From: Variovorax davisae
GTDB lineage: Bacteria > Pseudomonadota > Gammaproteobacteria > Burkholderiales > Burkholderiaceae_C
Direction of reading: 5' to 3'
Assembly (NCBI RefSeq): GCF_030316845.1
Contig: NZ_JASZYS010000006.1
Location: 124,001 to 188,000 of the forward strand
DNA: 64,000 nucleotides
Shown in pieces: positions 53,679 through 63,270 of this stretch. How positions within the stretch are numbered: the first letter of the stretch is position 1; each line of letters begins with the position of its first letter. Made by a program: the position numbers and the translations under genes. The notes below the pieces were generated by a model that was not told the DNA's origin, did no database searches, and was given only the letters and a program-made list of their open reading frames with translations.

Positions 53679-55094
53679 TCAGGTCAGCCTGGAACGCGTC
53701 ACTTCATCGGCCAGATCGCGGAGCGCCCGCTCGAGCTTTTCGACCAGCTCGTCGAGCTCGGACTCGCTGATCGTCAGCGGCGGCGTGATCATCTGGAAAT
53801 CGCCGAAGGCCCCCAGGTTGGCGCGGCGGTTGTACAGGGCGATGCCATGCCGAAGCCCATGTGCAGTGAGCTTCGAAGGTGCATTGAATGCGGGCGGCAG
53901 CGCCCGACGCGTGGCCTTGTCGGCCACCAGTTCGATGGCACTGAGCAAGCCGAGGCCGCGTACGTCGCCCACCAGAGGCGATCGCTCGGCCAGCGCCTCC
54001 AGGCGCCGACGCAGGCTCTCGCCGCGCTCGCGGGCACGTGAAACCAGGTCGAGGCGCTCGACCTCGTCCATCACCGCATTGGCGACGGCGCAGGAAAGCG
54101 GGTTCGTGAAGTAGGTGTGCCCGTGCACGAAGCCGCCCTGCCCGGCCACGGCGTCGACGATGCGGTTGGGTGCCAGCAGGCAGCCCAGCGGCGTGTAGCC
54201 CGCGGCCAGCCCTTTGGCCAGCGTCACCAGGTCGGGTCGCGCGGCGCGCCAGTGGTGCGCGGCCAGGAACTCTCCGGTGCGGCCGGCGCCGCTCATGATC
54301 TCGTCATAGATCAGCAGCACGCCATGGTGGTCGCAGATCTGTCGCACGCGCTCGAAGTAGGCCGCCGACGACACCACGGCGCCGGTGGACAGGCCCCCGA
54401 TGGGCTCGATGATGAAAGCAAGGATGGATTCCGGCCCCTCGCGCTCGATGGTCCGGGCGAGCTCCTCGGCGCACGCCATGGCGTGGCTCTCTTGCGTGTG
54501 ACCGTCGGGAATCCGGTATGACAGCGGCGCGGGCACTTTGGGCATCGACCTGGTCATGGGCCCGTAGATCGACTGGGTGTGCTCGTCGCCGGTGACGGCG
54601 AGCGCGCCAAGGGTCGAGCCGTGGTAGCTGGGGTTGCGCGAAATCACCTTCCAGCGACCGGCCTGTCCGCTCACCACCGCGTACTGGCGCGCCAGCTTGA
54701 GGGCCGACTCGTTGGCCTCGGAGCCGCCCGAGATGAAGAAGGCGCGGTCGAAGCCCTCACCGGCCAGGGCACAGACACGGTCGGCCAGCGCGATGTTGTG
54801 TTCGCTTTCGAAGAAACGCGGGTACGCGAAGCTCACGCGCGCGGCCTGTTCCTGCATGGCGGCGAGCACATGCGCGTTTCCGTGGCCGATGTTGGCGACC
54901 ACGGCCCCCGCCGTCGCGTCCAGATAGCGCTTGCCGTCGGCGTCCCAGAGGTAGACGCCTTCGCCCCGATCGATGCGCGGCGGCCGCGGCGAGCCCTTGG
55001 GGCTGTAGAAGGCAAGGACCGAGCCGCCTTGCGCGGTGTCGCCGAGCAGGCGCGGGGCAGCAGGGGTCACGAGGGCACTGGCGTGAGTATTCAT
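53679..55094 (-). CDS. class III pyridoxal-phosphate aminotransferase
   Basis: A 471-residue omega-type transaminase. GVYLWDADGKRYLDATAG, FISGGSEANESALK (PLP phosphate loop), SYHGSTLGALAVTGD, IIEPIGG, IYDEIMSGAGRTG and the internal-aldimine Lys in TLAKGLAAGYTPLG are all present. It transfers an amino group from an omega- or beta-amino acid, or an amine, to a 2-oxo acid. It is first in the operon with the Bug, amidohydrolase and acetoacetyl-CoA synthetase genes and is divergent from LysR at 55166. A beta-amino acid giving a beta-keto acid would link it directly to the synthetase. Confidence 0.92.
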   Translation of the reverse strand: MNTHASALVTPAAPRLLGDTAQGGSVLAFYSPKGSPRPPRIDRGEGVYLWDADGKRYLDATAGAVVANIGHGNAHVLAAMQEQAARVSFAYPRFFESEHNIALADRVCALAGEGFDRAFFISGGSEANESALKLARQYAVVSGQAGRWKVISRNPSYHGSTLGALAVTGDEHTQSIYGPMTRSMPKVPAPLSYRIPDGHTQESHAMACAEELARTIEREGPESILAFIIEPIGGLSTGAVVSSAAYFERVRQICDHHGVLLIYDEIMSGAGRTGEFLAAHHWRAARPDLVTLAKGLAAGYTPLGCLLAPNRIVDAVAGQGGFVHGHTYFTNPLSCAVANAVMDEVERLDLVSRARERGESLRRRLEALAERSPLVGDVRGLGLLSAIELVADKATRRALPPAFNAPSKLTAHGLRHGIALYNRRANLGAFGDFQMITPPLTISESELDELVEKLERALRDLADEVTRSRLT

Positions 55095-55165
55095 GGCGCA
55101 ACAATACGGAGGTCCCGAGCTGAAGAGAAGCAGCATGGAAGGATGAAGTCCTATACGCTACGCGC

Positions 55166-56083
55166 ATGAAGCTCGTCCATGACCGCCTCGATCTGCTGAC
55201 CACCTTCCTTCGCGTGGCCGAGACCGGCTCGCTGAGCAAGGCGGCTCGGCTGCTCGGCATCACCCAACCCACCGCCAGCCGGCGCCTGATCGAACTCGAG
55301 CGGCTGCTGGGTTGCAAACTGGCGCTGAGGACGACTGCGAGCTTTTCGTTGACCGACGAGGGGCGCCTGTTGATGGCCGAGGCCCGGGCCTTGTCCGACG
55401 GGTGGGCGAGCCTGGCCGAGCGAATTTCCGGCGGCCGCAGCCGGCCTGAAGGCACCTTGCGGGTGATCGGTCCCTCGGGCTATGGAACGGGCTTCCTCAC
55501 GGATGCGGTGACGGACCTGTGTGCCGCCTGGCCGCAACTGCGCGTGGAACTGACCTTGACCGATCGGGTGGTGGACCTCGTCGCCACCGGCGCGGAATGC
55601 TGGGTTTGCGTCGGCGAGGTGCACGATCCGGGTCTGGTGAGCCGGCCACTGGGACGGATGGAGAGGATCCTGGTGGCCCACCCTGCGTTGCTGCGTCGCA
55701 TCGGTCGCGTGACCCCCGCCACCTTGCCCACGTTGCCGTGTGTGGGGCTGGTGCCGTACTTCCATGGCTCGGTGCGCCTGCGGGATGCCGCCGGGCGCTC
55801 GCAGACGGTCTCGATCGACACGCCCCTGCGCACGGACAGCCTGCTGTCGAGCTACCGGGCCATCCTCAATGGCGCCGGCATCGGCGCGGCCGCACCCTGG
55901 ATGTGTGCGGCCGATCTCGAATCCGGACGACTCAAGCGCGTGCTGCCACGCCTGTGGCTCGAGCCGGTCGGCATCCATGTCGCCCTGCCGCCGGGATTGC
56001 ATCGACCCGCGCGGGTGACGGCATTCATCGCCGCATTGGAGCGAAGGATCAAGGACATGCGCGGCTTTCAATCGCCGAGCTAG
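55166..56083 (+). CDS. LysR-family transcriptional regulator
   Basis: A 305-residue regulator: MKLVHDRLDLLTTFLRVAET, helix-turn-helix SLSKAARLLGITQPTASRRL, wing, then effector domain with LRVIGPSGYGTGFLTDAVTD. It is divergent from the aminotransferase operon, separated by 71 bases, and most likely controls it in response to a pathway substrate. Confidence 0.92.
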   Translation: MKLVHDRLDLLTTFLRVAETGSLSKAARLLGITQPTASRRLIELERLLGCKLALRTTASFSLTDEGRLLMAEARALSDGWASLAERISGGRSRPEGTLRVIGPSGYGTGFLTDAVTDLCAAWPQLRVELTLTDRVVDLVATGAECWVCVGEVHDPGLVSRPLGRMERILVAHPALLRRIGRVTPATLPTLPCVGLVPYFHGSVRLRDAAGRSQTVSIDTPLRTDSLLSSYRAILNGAGIGAAAPWMCAADLESGRLKRVLPRLWLEPVGIHVALPPGLHRPARVTAFIAALERRIKDMRGFQSPS

Positions 56084-56255
56084 ATCCTTCGCGATCGTGG
56101 AGCAACAGGAACAGGTCGACAAGCTGGTCGAAGTGCGAGCGCAGTGTCCGGGCTTTCGCGCGAACAGCGCCCTCCGCATGCAGCATGCATCCCCAGCCCG
56201 TCGCACGTCTCAGGCCTCCCGTTGTGGCCTGCATGCATTAGTCTTCGATCCCGCC

Positions 56256-58583
56256 ATGAGCCATCCGATAGCCGCACTGATGAGACCGCGTTGGTTGCTG
56301 GGCCTGCTCGCCGGCATGGCCACGCCGTTGGTGCCGGTGATGGCCCAGCCCGATCCCGCCCTGCTGGGCAACAAGGGTGCGTTCATCGCCGACGTGCTGC
56401 GGCAGATGACGCTCGATGAAAAGATCGGCCAGCTTCGCCTCATCAGCTTCGGCCCGCTGATGTCGGCGCCGCAGCTTGCCGAGGAAGTGGCCGCCGGCCG
56501 CGTCGGCGGCTCCTTCGGCGTCGTCAGTCGCCCGGAACAGCGTCCACTTCAGGAAGCGGCCATGCGCCGCAGCCGGATGAAGATCCCGATGTTTTTTGCC
56601 TACGACGTGGTCCATGGCCACCGCACCACCTTCCCCATCGGCCTCGGCCTCGCGTCGAGTTGGGATCTGGACGCGGTTCGGCTGAGCGCGCGCGTCGCCG
56701 CGCAAGAGGCCAGCGCCGACGGCATCGATTTCACGTTTGCGCCGACCGTCGACATCGCCCGCGACCCCCGCTGGGGCCGGACCTCGGAAGGCTTCGGTGA
56801 AGACCCGTACCTCGTCTCGCAGATGGCGCGCGCGATGGTCGAAGGCTTCCAGAACGATTCGGCCGCCAAGCCGGACAGCCTCATGGCGTCGGTCAAGCAT
56901 TTCGCGCTGTACGGCGCCGTCGAAGGCGGGCGCGACTACAACATCGTCGACATGAGCCCGATGCGCATGTACAACGACTACCTGCCGCCGTACCGCGCGG
57001 CCATCGATGCGGGTTCGGGCGGCGTGATGCTCGCGCTGAACGCCGTCAACGGCGTGCCGGCCGCGGCGAACACCTGGCTGCTGCAGGACCTGCTGCGCAA
57101 GGACTGGGGCTTCAAAGGCGTGACGGTCAGCGACCACGGTGCCATCGCCGAACTGCTGCACCACGGGGTGGCGCGTGACCAGGCCGAAGCCGCCAGGCTC
57201 GCCATCAAGGCCGGTGTCGACCTGAGCATGGCCGACGAGATCTACATCAAGCAGCTGCCCGGTCTGGTGAAGTCCGGCCAGGTCCGCGCAGGCGACATAG
57301 ACAACGCGGTGCGTGAGGTGCTGGGCGCCAAGTACGACATGGGGCTTTTCCGTGATCCGTTCCTGCGCATCGGCAAGGCCGAGGACGACCCGGCAGAGCG
57401 CAAGGCCGACAGCCGCCTGAACCGCGCGCCGGCCCGTGACGTGGCCCGCAAGTCGATCGTGCTCCTTGAAAACCGCAACCGCACGCTGCCGTTGATCAGG
57501 GCCGGAACCATCGCGCTGGTCGGACCGCTCGCGGATTCGCAGGTCGACATGCTGGGCGCCTGGTCGGCCCAGGGCGTGCCGGCCTTGGCAGTGACCTTGC
57601 GTCAGGGCATGACGGCGGCGATCGGCGACAAGGCGAGGCTGCTCTTCGCACGCGGCGCGAACGTCACCGAAGACAGATCGATCGTCGACTACATGAACTA
57701 TCCGAACGGGGAGGCGCAGGAGATCGTGCAGGATGGCCGCAGGCCGCAAGAGATGATCGACGAGGCCGTGGCCGCGGCAAGGCAGGCCGACGTGGTCGTG
57801 GCTGCCGTGGGCGAGTCGCGCGGCATGTCGCATGAGTCGTCGAGCCGCACGCGCCTCGATCTGCCGGAGAGCCAGCAGGCTCTCTTGCGAGCGCTCAAGG
57901 CCACGGGCAAGCCATTGGTGCTGGTGTTGATGAACGGCCGCCCACTCGCGCTCGGCTGGGAGAAAGCCAATGCCGACGCGCTGCTGGAGACCTGGTTCGC
58001 CGGCACCGAAGGCGGCAACGCCATCGCCGATGTGCTCTTCGGCGACGCCAATCCGTCGGGGAAACTGCCGATCTCGCTGCCTCGCTCGGTGGGGCAGATC
58101 CCGACGTACTACAACTTCCCGCGCCTCGGCCGGCCTTTCACGCCGGGCAAGCCCGGCAACTACACCTCGCAGTATTTCGACGAACCCCAAGGCGCGCTCT
58201 ACCCCTTCGGCCATGGCCTGAGCTACACCGAATTCGCACTGTCGGACCTGGCCCTGTCGTCGCGCACGGTGCGAAAGGGCCGTACGGTCGAGGCGAGCGT
58301 GACCGTGAAGAACATCGGCGAGCGCGCCGGCGAAGCGGTGGTGCAGCTCTACATCCAGGACGTGGTCGCTTCGGTCGTGCGCCCGGTCAAGGAACTCAAG
58401 GGCTTCCGCAAGCTGATGCTGCAGCCGGGCGAGACGCAGGTGGTGCGCTTCCCGATCGGCGAGACGATGCTGAGCTTCTACAACCAGCAACTCCAGCGCG
58501 TCGCCGAACCCGGCACTTTCAACGTGCAGGTGGGGCTCGACTCACGCGAGGTATTGCAGGAGAGTTTCGAACTGCTGCCCTGA
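56256..58583 (+). CDS. bglX: beta-glucosidase, glycoside hydrolase family 3
   Basis: A 775-residue periplasmic exo-glycosidase. Signal MSHPIAALMRPRWLLGLLAG ends near VMAQP. The (beta/alpha)8 domain carries MTLDEKIGQL, the substrate loop RWGRTSEGFGEDPYLVSQM, VKHFALYG and the nucleophile Asp292 in VTVSDHGAI. The second alpha/beta domain (SRGMSHESSSRTRLDLPESQ) and the C-terminal FnIII domain (RTVEASVTVKNIGERAGEAV) follow. It releases terminal beta-linked glucose or xylose from oligosaccharides. Symbol by similarity to BglX. It ends 110 bases from the convergent H-NS-like gene. Confidence 0.9.
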   Translation: MSHPIAALMRPRWLLGLLAGMATPLVPVMAQPDPALLGNKGAFIADVLRQMTLDEKIGQLRLISFGPLMSAPQLAEEVAAGRVGGSFGVVSRPEQRPLQEAAMRRSRMKIPMFFAYDVVHGHRTTFPIGLGLASSWDLDAVRLSARVAAQEASADGIDFTFAPTVDIARDPRWGRTSEGFGEDPYLVSQMARAMVEGFQNDSAAKPDSLMASVKHFALYGAVEGGRDYNIVDMSPMRMYNDYLPPYRAAIDAGSGGVMLALNAVNGVPAAANTWLLQDLLRKDWGFKGVTVSDHGAIAELLHHGVARDQAEAARLAIKAGVDLSMADEIYIKQLPGLVKSGQVRAGDIDNAVREVLGAKYDMGLFRDPFLRIGKAEDDPAERKADSRLNRAPARDVARKSIVLLENRNRTLPLIRAGTIALVGPLADSQVDMLGAWSAQGVPALAVTLRQGMTAAIGDKARLLFARGANVTEDRSIVDYMNYPNGEAQEIVQDGRRPQEMIDEAVAAARQADVVVAAVGESRGMSHESSSRTRLDLPESQQALLRALKATGKPLVLVLMNGRPLALGWEKANADALLETWFAGTEGGNAIADVLFGDANPSGKLPISLPRSVGQIPTYYNFPRLGRPFTPGKPGNYTSQYFDEPQGALYPFGHGLSYTEFALSDLALSSRTVRKGRTVEASVTVKNIGERAGEAVVQLYIQDVVASVVRPVKELKGFRKLMLQPGETQVVRFPIGETMLSFYNQQLQRVAEPGTFNVQVGLDSREVLQESFELLP

Positions 58584-58631
58584 TGTCTGGGCGCCGTGCC
58601 CATACAGCATCCTGGAAGCTGCTCGACAAGA

Positions 58632-58654
58632 AACGGGCCGCAGAGCGGCCCGTT
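58632..58654. terminator. rho-independent terminator between convergent genes
   Basis: AACGGGCCGC and GCGGCCCGTT form a perfect 10-base stem with loop AGA. On the minus strand it is followed by TTTCTTG, so it ends the H-NS-like transcript best; it lies 50 bases past the GH3 stop and can serve both. Confidence 0.75.
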
Positions 58655-58692
58655 CCTGTGATCTCGTCGGCCGCACCCGGCCGCTTGCACTG

Positions 58693-59406
58693 TCAGCTTG
58701 CGGATGCAGCCGTCTCCGGTGTGGCGGAGCCCGACGCAGTCGCCGCCGCGCTCGTGGAAGCGCGCGGGCTGCGGGTCTTGACGGCCTTCTTGGGGGCCTG
58801 CACCGCAGCCTTGCCAGCCTTGGACGCGCCAGCTGCCTTCTTTGCCGGCGCGGCCTTCCTCGAAGCAACGCGCTTCTTTGGCGCAGCTTTCTGAGCGACC
58901 GGCTTGCCCGCCTTGGCTTCGGGAACTGCGACAGGCGCCGCGGCGACTTTCCTGCCGCGAATCGACTTCTTCACCGGTGCTGCAACTGCACGGGCCTTGC
59001 GGGTGGCCTTCTTCGCCACTGCAGCAACAGGCGCAACCGCCTTTTCGACCGAAGGCGCTGCAACGACGCCGGATTGGTCGATGAGAAACTTGTCTCGGTT
59101 GCGGGCCGTGGCAATCCACCCGGGCGCCTTGCCGAAGCCCGTCCAGGTCTTGCCCGTCTTCGGGTGACGGTACTTGGGAACGCCTGCACCCTTGCGCGCT
59201 GCCTTGCCACCACCCAAGGCCTTGCCGGTGGCCGCCTTCAATGCCTTGGCGCCCCGTCCAAAGAGATGCTCGGCCGTCAGGCCGAACGTGGCAATCGACT
59301 CCTTGATTTGTGCAACCACCTTTGTCATCTCAGCTGCGCGAAGCGCGGCCGCTTCTTTCTCGAGCTTGGCGATGGCGGATTTGAGTTGCGCGTAGGACTT
59401 CGTCAT
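58693..59406 (-). CDS. H-NS-family nucleoid protein with histone-H1-like tail
   Basis: A 237-residue DNA-binding protein. The N-terminal coiled coil MTKSYAQLKSAIAKLEKEAA dimerises; the DNA-binding core is KYRHPKTGKTWTGFGKAPGWI (split over residues 79-99). Beyond residue 125 the protein is a Lys/Ala/Pro/Arg repeat region (KKATRKARAVAAPVKK, KRVASRKAAPAKKAA) like AlgP or histone H1, far longer than ordinary H-NS (about 100-135). It should bind and compact DNA, silencing AT-rich or foreign genes. The gene is monocistronic. Confidence 0.88.
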   Translation of the reverse strand: MTKSYAQLKSAIAKLEKEAAALRAAEMTKVVAQIKESIATFGLTAEHLFGRGAKALKAATGKALGGGKAARKGAGVPKYRHPKTGKTWTGFGKAPGWIATARNRDKFLIDQSGVVAAPSVEKAVAPVAAVAKKATRKARAVAAPVKKSIRGRKVAAAPVAVPEAKAGKPVAQKAAPKKRVASRKAAPAKKAAGASKAGKAAVQAPKKAVKTRSPRASTSAAATASGSATPETAASAS

Positions 59407-59670
59407 TGAGTCTGGAACCTTTGAAGTTGAGGGAGTTCGTCGCTTGGCAACATGACGCTGGCGACGAGGGCGTCTGGATATCGATCATTCGATGAATGGA
59501 TCTTGATTGATCGGAGCGCACGCCGATCCGGATTCTAAGGTCCGCTCCTCGAGATGCCGCACCGGCGTTCCGGGCTCGATGCAGGCATCGATGAGCGACA
59601 TCGCGACGCCTCAAGGACGCATCACTGTCGACTGGTGCAGCGGCAGCAAGGCCAGCGCCACGTCAGTTCG

Positions 59671-62424
59671 CTACGTTCGGGTGGGGAAGGCCATCGCGAT
59701 CACTTCGTCCGCACTGAGCTGGCGGCCCTCACGACGAAGCCGAGCAAGCTCCTCGGTGTCCAGACCCTTCCCGACGATGGCGAGGGCTTCCTCGTAGCAG
59801 CGCACGGGCACCGGCGCCAGGCCTTTGAGGTCGGCCCCCAAGCGGTTGTCGATGTACGCCATCGTCTTGGCTGCTTCGACGAACCGTTGCTGGCACGCGA
59901 GCAGTTGGGCGATATAGCAAAACGCCCAGGCACCCGGGCCTATCGCGTGCATGATCATGCTCGTCGCGGTCCGCAACGAGGTCTCCGCGGCGTCGAGATT
60001 GCCGAGACCGACGAGTGCCAAGCCGCGCCGAGAGAGCAGATGTGCACGCAGCGAGGTGCTTTCGATGGCCCTGGGCCGGGCAAGAAGCTCGTCGCATCGA
60101 TGCAATGCAGAAGCAAAGTCTCCCGCCGCCAGGTCGTAGAGTGGCAGCACGCCTTCGCACCAGTCCCTGAAGAAGTTGTCCCCTCGACGTTGGCTCTGCA
60201 GGACGGCGTCGATGAGTTTTCGTGCCTCCTCCGGCCGGCGCTCGATGTGGTATTCGTGGAATGCCTTGCACCAGGCGATGGCAAATCGCGTCCACGACGG
60301 CCAAGCCGGGTCAAGCAGCGCCTCCATCTCGGTCAGCACTTTTTCCGCCGCAACACGGTCGGCGAGATGTGCGAATGAGAGCGCGGTGGGTATCAATGAC
60401 CTGAACACCCAGAATCGATCGCCCAAGCCGCGAAACAGCTCGGCGGCCCTGAGTCCCGCCTCGGCCTGGCGCTTCGTGTCGGTCCACAGTCCCAGGTCCG
60501 CGACGGCGAACCAGAAGCGCGCTGCCAGCCGAGGCCGCGTGGCTTCGTCCACCCAGGGCTCGATGGTTCGGTACAGTCGCGCACCTTCGTCGTTGAAGCC
60601 GTGAGCATCCCAGAGTCTGTCGGTGGCAGCGGCTATGGCGACGGCGATCTGGCGATCTCCACTGGATCCCATCGCCCAGGCTGCGGCCGCGCGGACGTTG
60701 TCGAGATCGGGCGCGATGCGGCGCATCCGCGTCAGCGGCTCCTCGAAGGGATCGTCACCCGTCAAGGTGTCGGCGACCGCCTGCGCATGCCGCCTGCAGA
60801 TCGCTTCGAGCGATCCTGCCGCGGCCAGCCGCTCCAGCGCAAAAGCCCGGCTGCTCTCGAGCAGCCTGTAGCGCTTTGTCTCCCCGCCCTCCGCCAGGAC
60901 CAGCGACTTGTCCACCAGGGAGGCCAAGTGATCGAGCACCGCCCACGCATCGATCGCTTCGTCGGCCGCCACCTGCTGCGCGGCCTCGAGTGAAAACGTG
61001 CCGATGAACACGCCGAGCCGATCGAACACCGTCTGCTCCACCAGCGTCAGCAGCCCGTGGCTCCACTGCAGTGCCGCCCGCAGTGTCTGATGCCGAGGCG
61101 GCGCCGTGCGGCTGCCCGCCGCCAAGAGCTTCAACCGCTCGTCCAGCCGCTGACGCACCCCGCGCACGCCCAGCAGCGACACCCGCGCCGCGGCCAGTTC
61201 GATCGCGAGTGCCATCCCATCGAGCCGGCGGCAGATCTCGACCACGTGGTCCACGTTCTCGGTGTCCACGGCGAAGCCTGGATCGACAGCCTGGGCGCGC
61301 GCGACGAACAGCTGCACCGCGCCGTAGCCGAGCGCGGCGCTCACGCCCGCGCTCGGGGGCACCGCCAGCGGGTTCAGCCGACTGATCTGTTCCTGCGCGA
61401 TGTGCAGCGGTTCCTGGCTCGTGACGAGCAGCCGCACGCCCGGGGCGCCCGCCACGACCTGCGCGACCAGTTCGGCCACCGCTGCGATCAGGTGCTCGCA
61501 GTTGTCCAGCACGAGCAGCAGCCGCTGGTCCCTGAGCACCTGCACCAGGGACGCAAGCGCGGTCTCCTTCTGCGCGATGGGATGCCCCAGCACCCGCGCC
61601 ACCGTTGGCACCACCAACTGCCCATCTGCCAGGGGAGCCAACTCCACGATCCAAGCGCCGTCGGCATGGTTGCTGCGCGCGGCGTGGGCCACCGCCTGCG
61701 CTGCCCGGGTCTTGCCGATACCTCCAGGGCCTACCACGCTCACCACACGATGAAGCTCGAGCAGCCGGACCAGCGCGGCAATGTCCTCCGCGCGTCCATA
61801 CAGGTGTGACAGCTGCGCCGGCAGGTTGCCCAAGGCCTGTCCCGCCGTGGCTTCCGGGCGAGGCGCTTCACCCGCTGCGCCTGAATCCGGGGCCACCGCC
61901 CCTTCGATGGGGAGCCCGAACGCATGCAGCGGCTGCCCGATGTTGCGCAACGCATGCTGGCCCTGATCCACGAAGCGGCGACCGGCCTGCTCACCCAATG
62001 TGAGGCGCACCGAGTCCGAGACCGAGATCCCTCCCTCGAGCGCCAGCGCCTGAAGACGCGCCGCCACGTTCACCCCGTGGCCATAGATGGAGCCGTCGGC
62101 TTTCTCGATGATGTCGCCCAGGTGGACGCCGATGCGAAAACGCAGGCGCGCGGCCTCGAAGGGGCCCGCATGCGCAAGCTGTCGCTGCACAGCCATGGCC
62201 GCATCCACGGCACCGGCAGCGGTCTCGAACACTGCCAGCACGGAGTCGCCGGCCGTGTCGACGATGCGCCCGCCGTGTTCGACGACGCGCTTGCGAAAGA
62301 CCTGGCGCGCCGCATCGAGCTCGACCACCGTCGCACGCTCGTCCTGGGCCATCCGTCGCGAATACCCCGACGCATCGGCGCAGAGGATCGCCATCAACCT
62401 ATGCCGCAGGCCCGAATCGTTCAC
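59671..62424 (-). CDS. class III adenylate cyclase fused to AAA ATPase and TPR region
   Basis: A 917-residue cytoplasmic regulator. The N-terminal cyclase domain (about 10-170) keeps both metal Asp (LCADASGYS and DTAGDSVLAVF) and the transition-state Asn/Arg (GVNVAARLQ), so it may make cyclic AMP. A linker leads to an NB-ARC/STAND-type ATPase with P-loop VVGPGGIGKTRAA (about 228-240) and LLLVLDNCEHLI. The C-terminal half is helical with TPR-like repeats. This cyclase-ATPase-TPR architecture belongs to a large family of stress or transcription-linked regulators; the trigger is unknown. It stands alone. Confidence 0.9.
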   Translation of the reverse strand: MNDSGLRHRLMAILCADASGYSRRMAQDERATVVELDAARQVFRKRVVEHGGRIVDTAGDSVLAVFETAAGAVDAAMAVQRQLAHAGPFEAARLRFRIGVHLGDIIEKADGSIYGHGVNVAARLQALALEGGISVSDSVRLTLGEQAGRRFVDQGQHALRNIGQPLHAFGLPIEGAVAPDSGAAGEAPRPEATAGQALGNLPAQLSHLYGRAEDIAALVRLLELHRVVSVVGPGGIGKTRAAQAVAHAARSNHADGAWIVELAPLADGQLVVPTVARVLGHPIAQKETALASLVQVLRDQRLLLVLDNCEHLIAAVAELVAQVVAGAPGVRLLVTSQEPLHIAQEQISRLNPLAVPPSAGVSAALGYGAVQLFVARAQAVDPGFAVDTENVDHVVEICRRLDGMALAIELAAARVSLLGVRGVRQRLDERLKLLAAGSRTAPPRHQTLRAALQWSHGLLTLVEQTVFDRLGVFIGTFSLEAAQQVAADEAIDAWAVLDHLASLVDKSLVLAEGGETKRYRLLESSRAFALERLAAAGSLEAICRRHAQAVADTLTGDDPFEEPLTRMRRIAPDLDNVRAAAAWAMGSSGDRQIAVAIAAATDRLWDAHGFNDEGARLYRTIEPWVDEATRPRLAARFWFAVADLGLWTDTKRQAEAGLRAAELFRGLGDRFWVFRSLIPTALSFAHLADRVAAEKVLTEMEALLDPAWPSWTRFAIAWCKAFHEYHIERRPEEARKLIDAVLQSQRRGDNFFRDWCEGVLPLYDLAAGDFASALHRCDELLARPRAIESTSLRAHLLSRRGLALVGLGNLDAAETSLRTATSMIMHAIGPGAWAFCYIAQLLACQQRFVEAAKTMAYIDNRLGADLKGLAPVPVRCYEEALAIVGKGLDTEELARLRREGRQLSADEVIAMAFPTRT

Positions 62425-62589
62425 GAGACACCCCCGCCCGTATGCGCAGCAGCATCGTAGTCTTCGCGCAAGGCCGTGTCACCCATGCAACGCGCGCCGC
62501 CCGGCGGCCACGCCAGGGCTGGCAATGAGGCCGTACGCGACCGGGCCGCCAGGGCCTTTGCGGGCAGATGCCGTCGATGCAGAGGCGGA

Positions 62590-63270
62590 TCAATCCGCCG
62601 CGAAGCAGTAGAACAGCCCCGCTCCGCCGGTCTTCGGCAGGTCGTCCTTGCTGCAGCCGGCGGTGTTGTGCGAGGAGTTCCACGACACCGCCCAGGGGTC
62701 CTGGCTGGGGCCCGAGCGGTCGAAGTGGCCGACGATGGCCGAGCCGGCGCCGTTCTTCGTCCACTCGCCACAGGTCATGTCGGGCTGGTTCGGGAACGAC
62801 GCGGGCGCGCTGCCGTCCGGTCGCGTGCCGGTGAGGATGTCGTGCTGGTTGGGCTGCTTGGAGCGGTCGTTGGCCACTGTGCCCTTCTCGCTCAGCGCGG
62901 TTTCCTTGTTGACGTTGTTCTTGTCGCCATGCAGTTCGGCAACGTTGCTTGCGACGAGCACGCCCTTCTGGTTGAACCACGGGCCTTTGCCGATGCGGTC
63001 GCGCGCGTGCACCGCGGCGGTGCCGGGCGGGATGAAGCCCGTGCTGAGGTAGGCGCGCCACGTGCGATTTCCCGCACCGACGGCCGACGCCAGCTTCTGG
63101 CAATGCGCATCCGCACCCGCCAGGCCGCCCAGATTGGCGCCGTCGCCCGGATTCACGCTGGTCACGAAGAAGCTCATGGGCCCGGTCTTCGGGGCGGAGG
63201 CGCAAGACACGACAAGGGCGGTCAGAGACGCGGCCGAGACGACATACATCAGGCGATGGCTACGGCGCAT
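62590..63270 (-). CDS. lipoprotein with C-type-lectin-like (DUF1554-type) fold
   Basis: A 226-residue protein with signal MRRSHRLMYVVSAASLTALV and lipobox VVSC. The mature part contains GADAHCQKLASAVGAGNRTW, WRAYLSTG, MTCGEWTKNGAGSAIVGHFD and ends GLFYCFAAD, four Cys in the pattern of collagen-NC10/DUF1554 C-type-lectin-like domains. Surface-exposed lipoprotein with an unknown binding role. It is transcribed alone and away from the LacI gene. Confidence 0.75.
   Translation of the reverse strand: MRRSHRLMYVVSAASLTALVVSCASAPKTGPMSFFVTSVNPGDGANLGGLAGADAHCQKLASAVGAGNRTWRAYLSTGFIPPGTAAVHARDRIGKGPWFNQKGVLVASNVAELHGDKNNVNKETALSEKGTVANDRSKQPNQHDILTGTRPDGSAPASFPNQPDMTCGEWTKNGAGSAIVGHFDRSGPSQDPWAVSWNSSHNTAGCSKDDLPKTGGAGLFYCFAAD

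Noticed and set aside
56238-58490. 750-residue open frame opposite the GH3 gene
   Set aside because: Antisense shadow; no signal, no domain.
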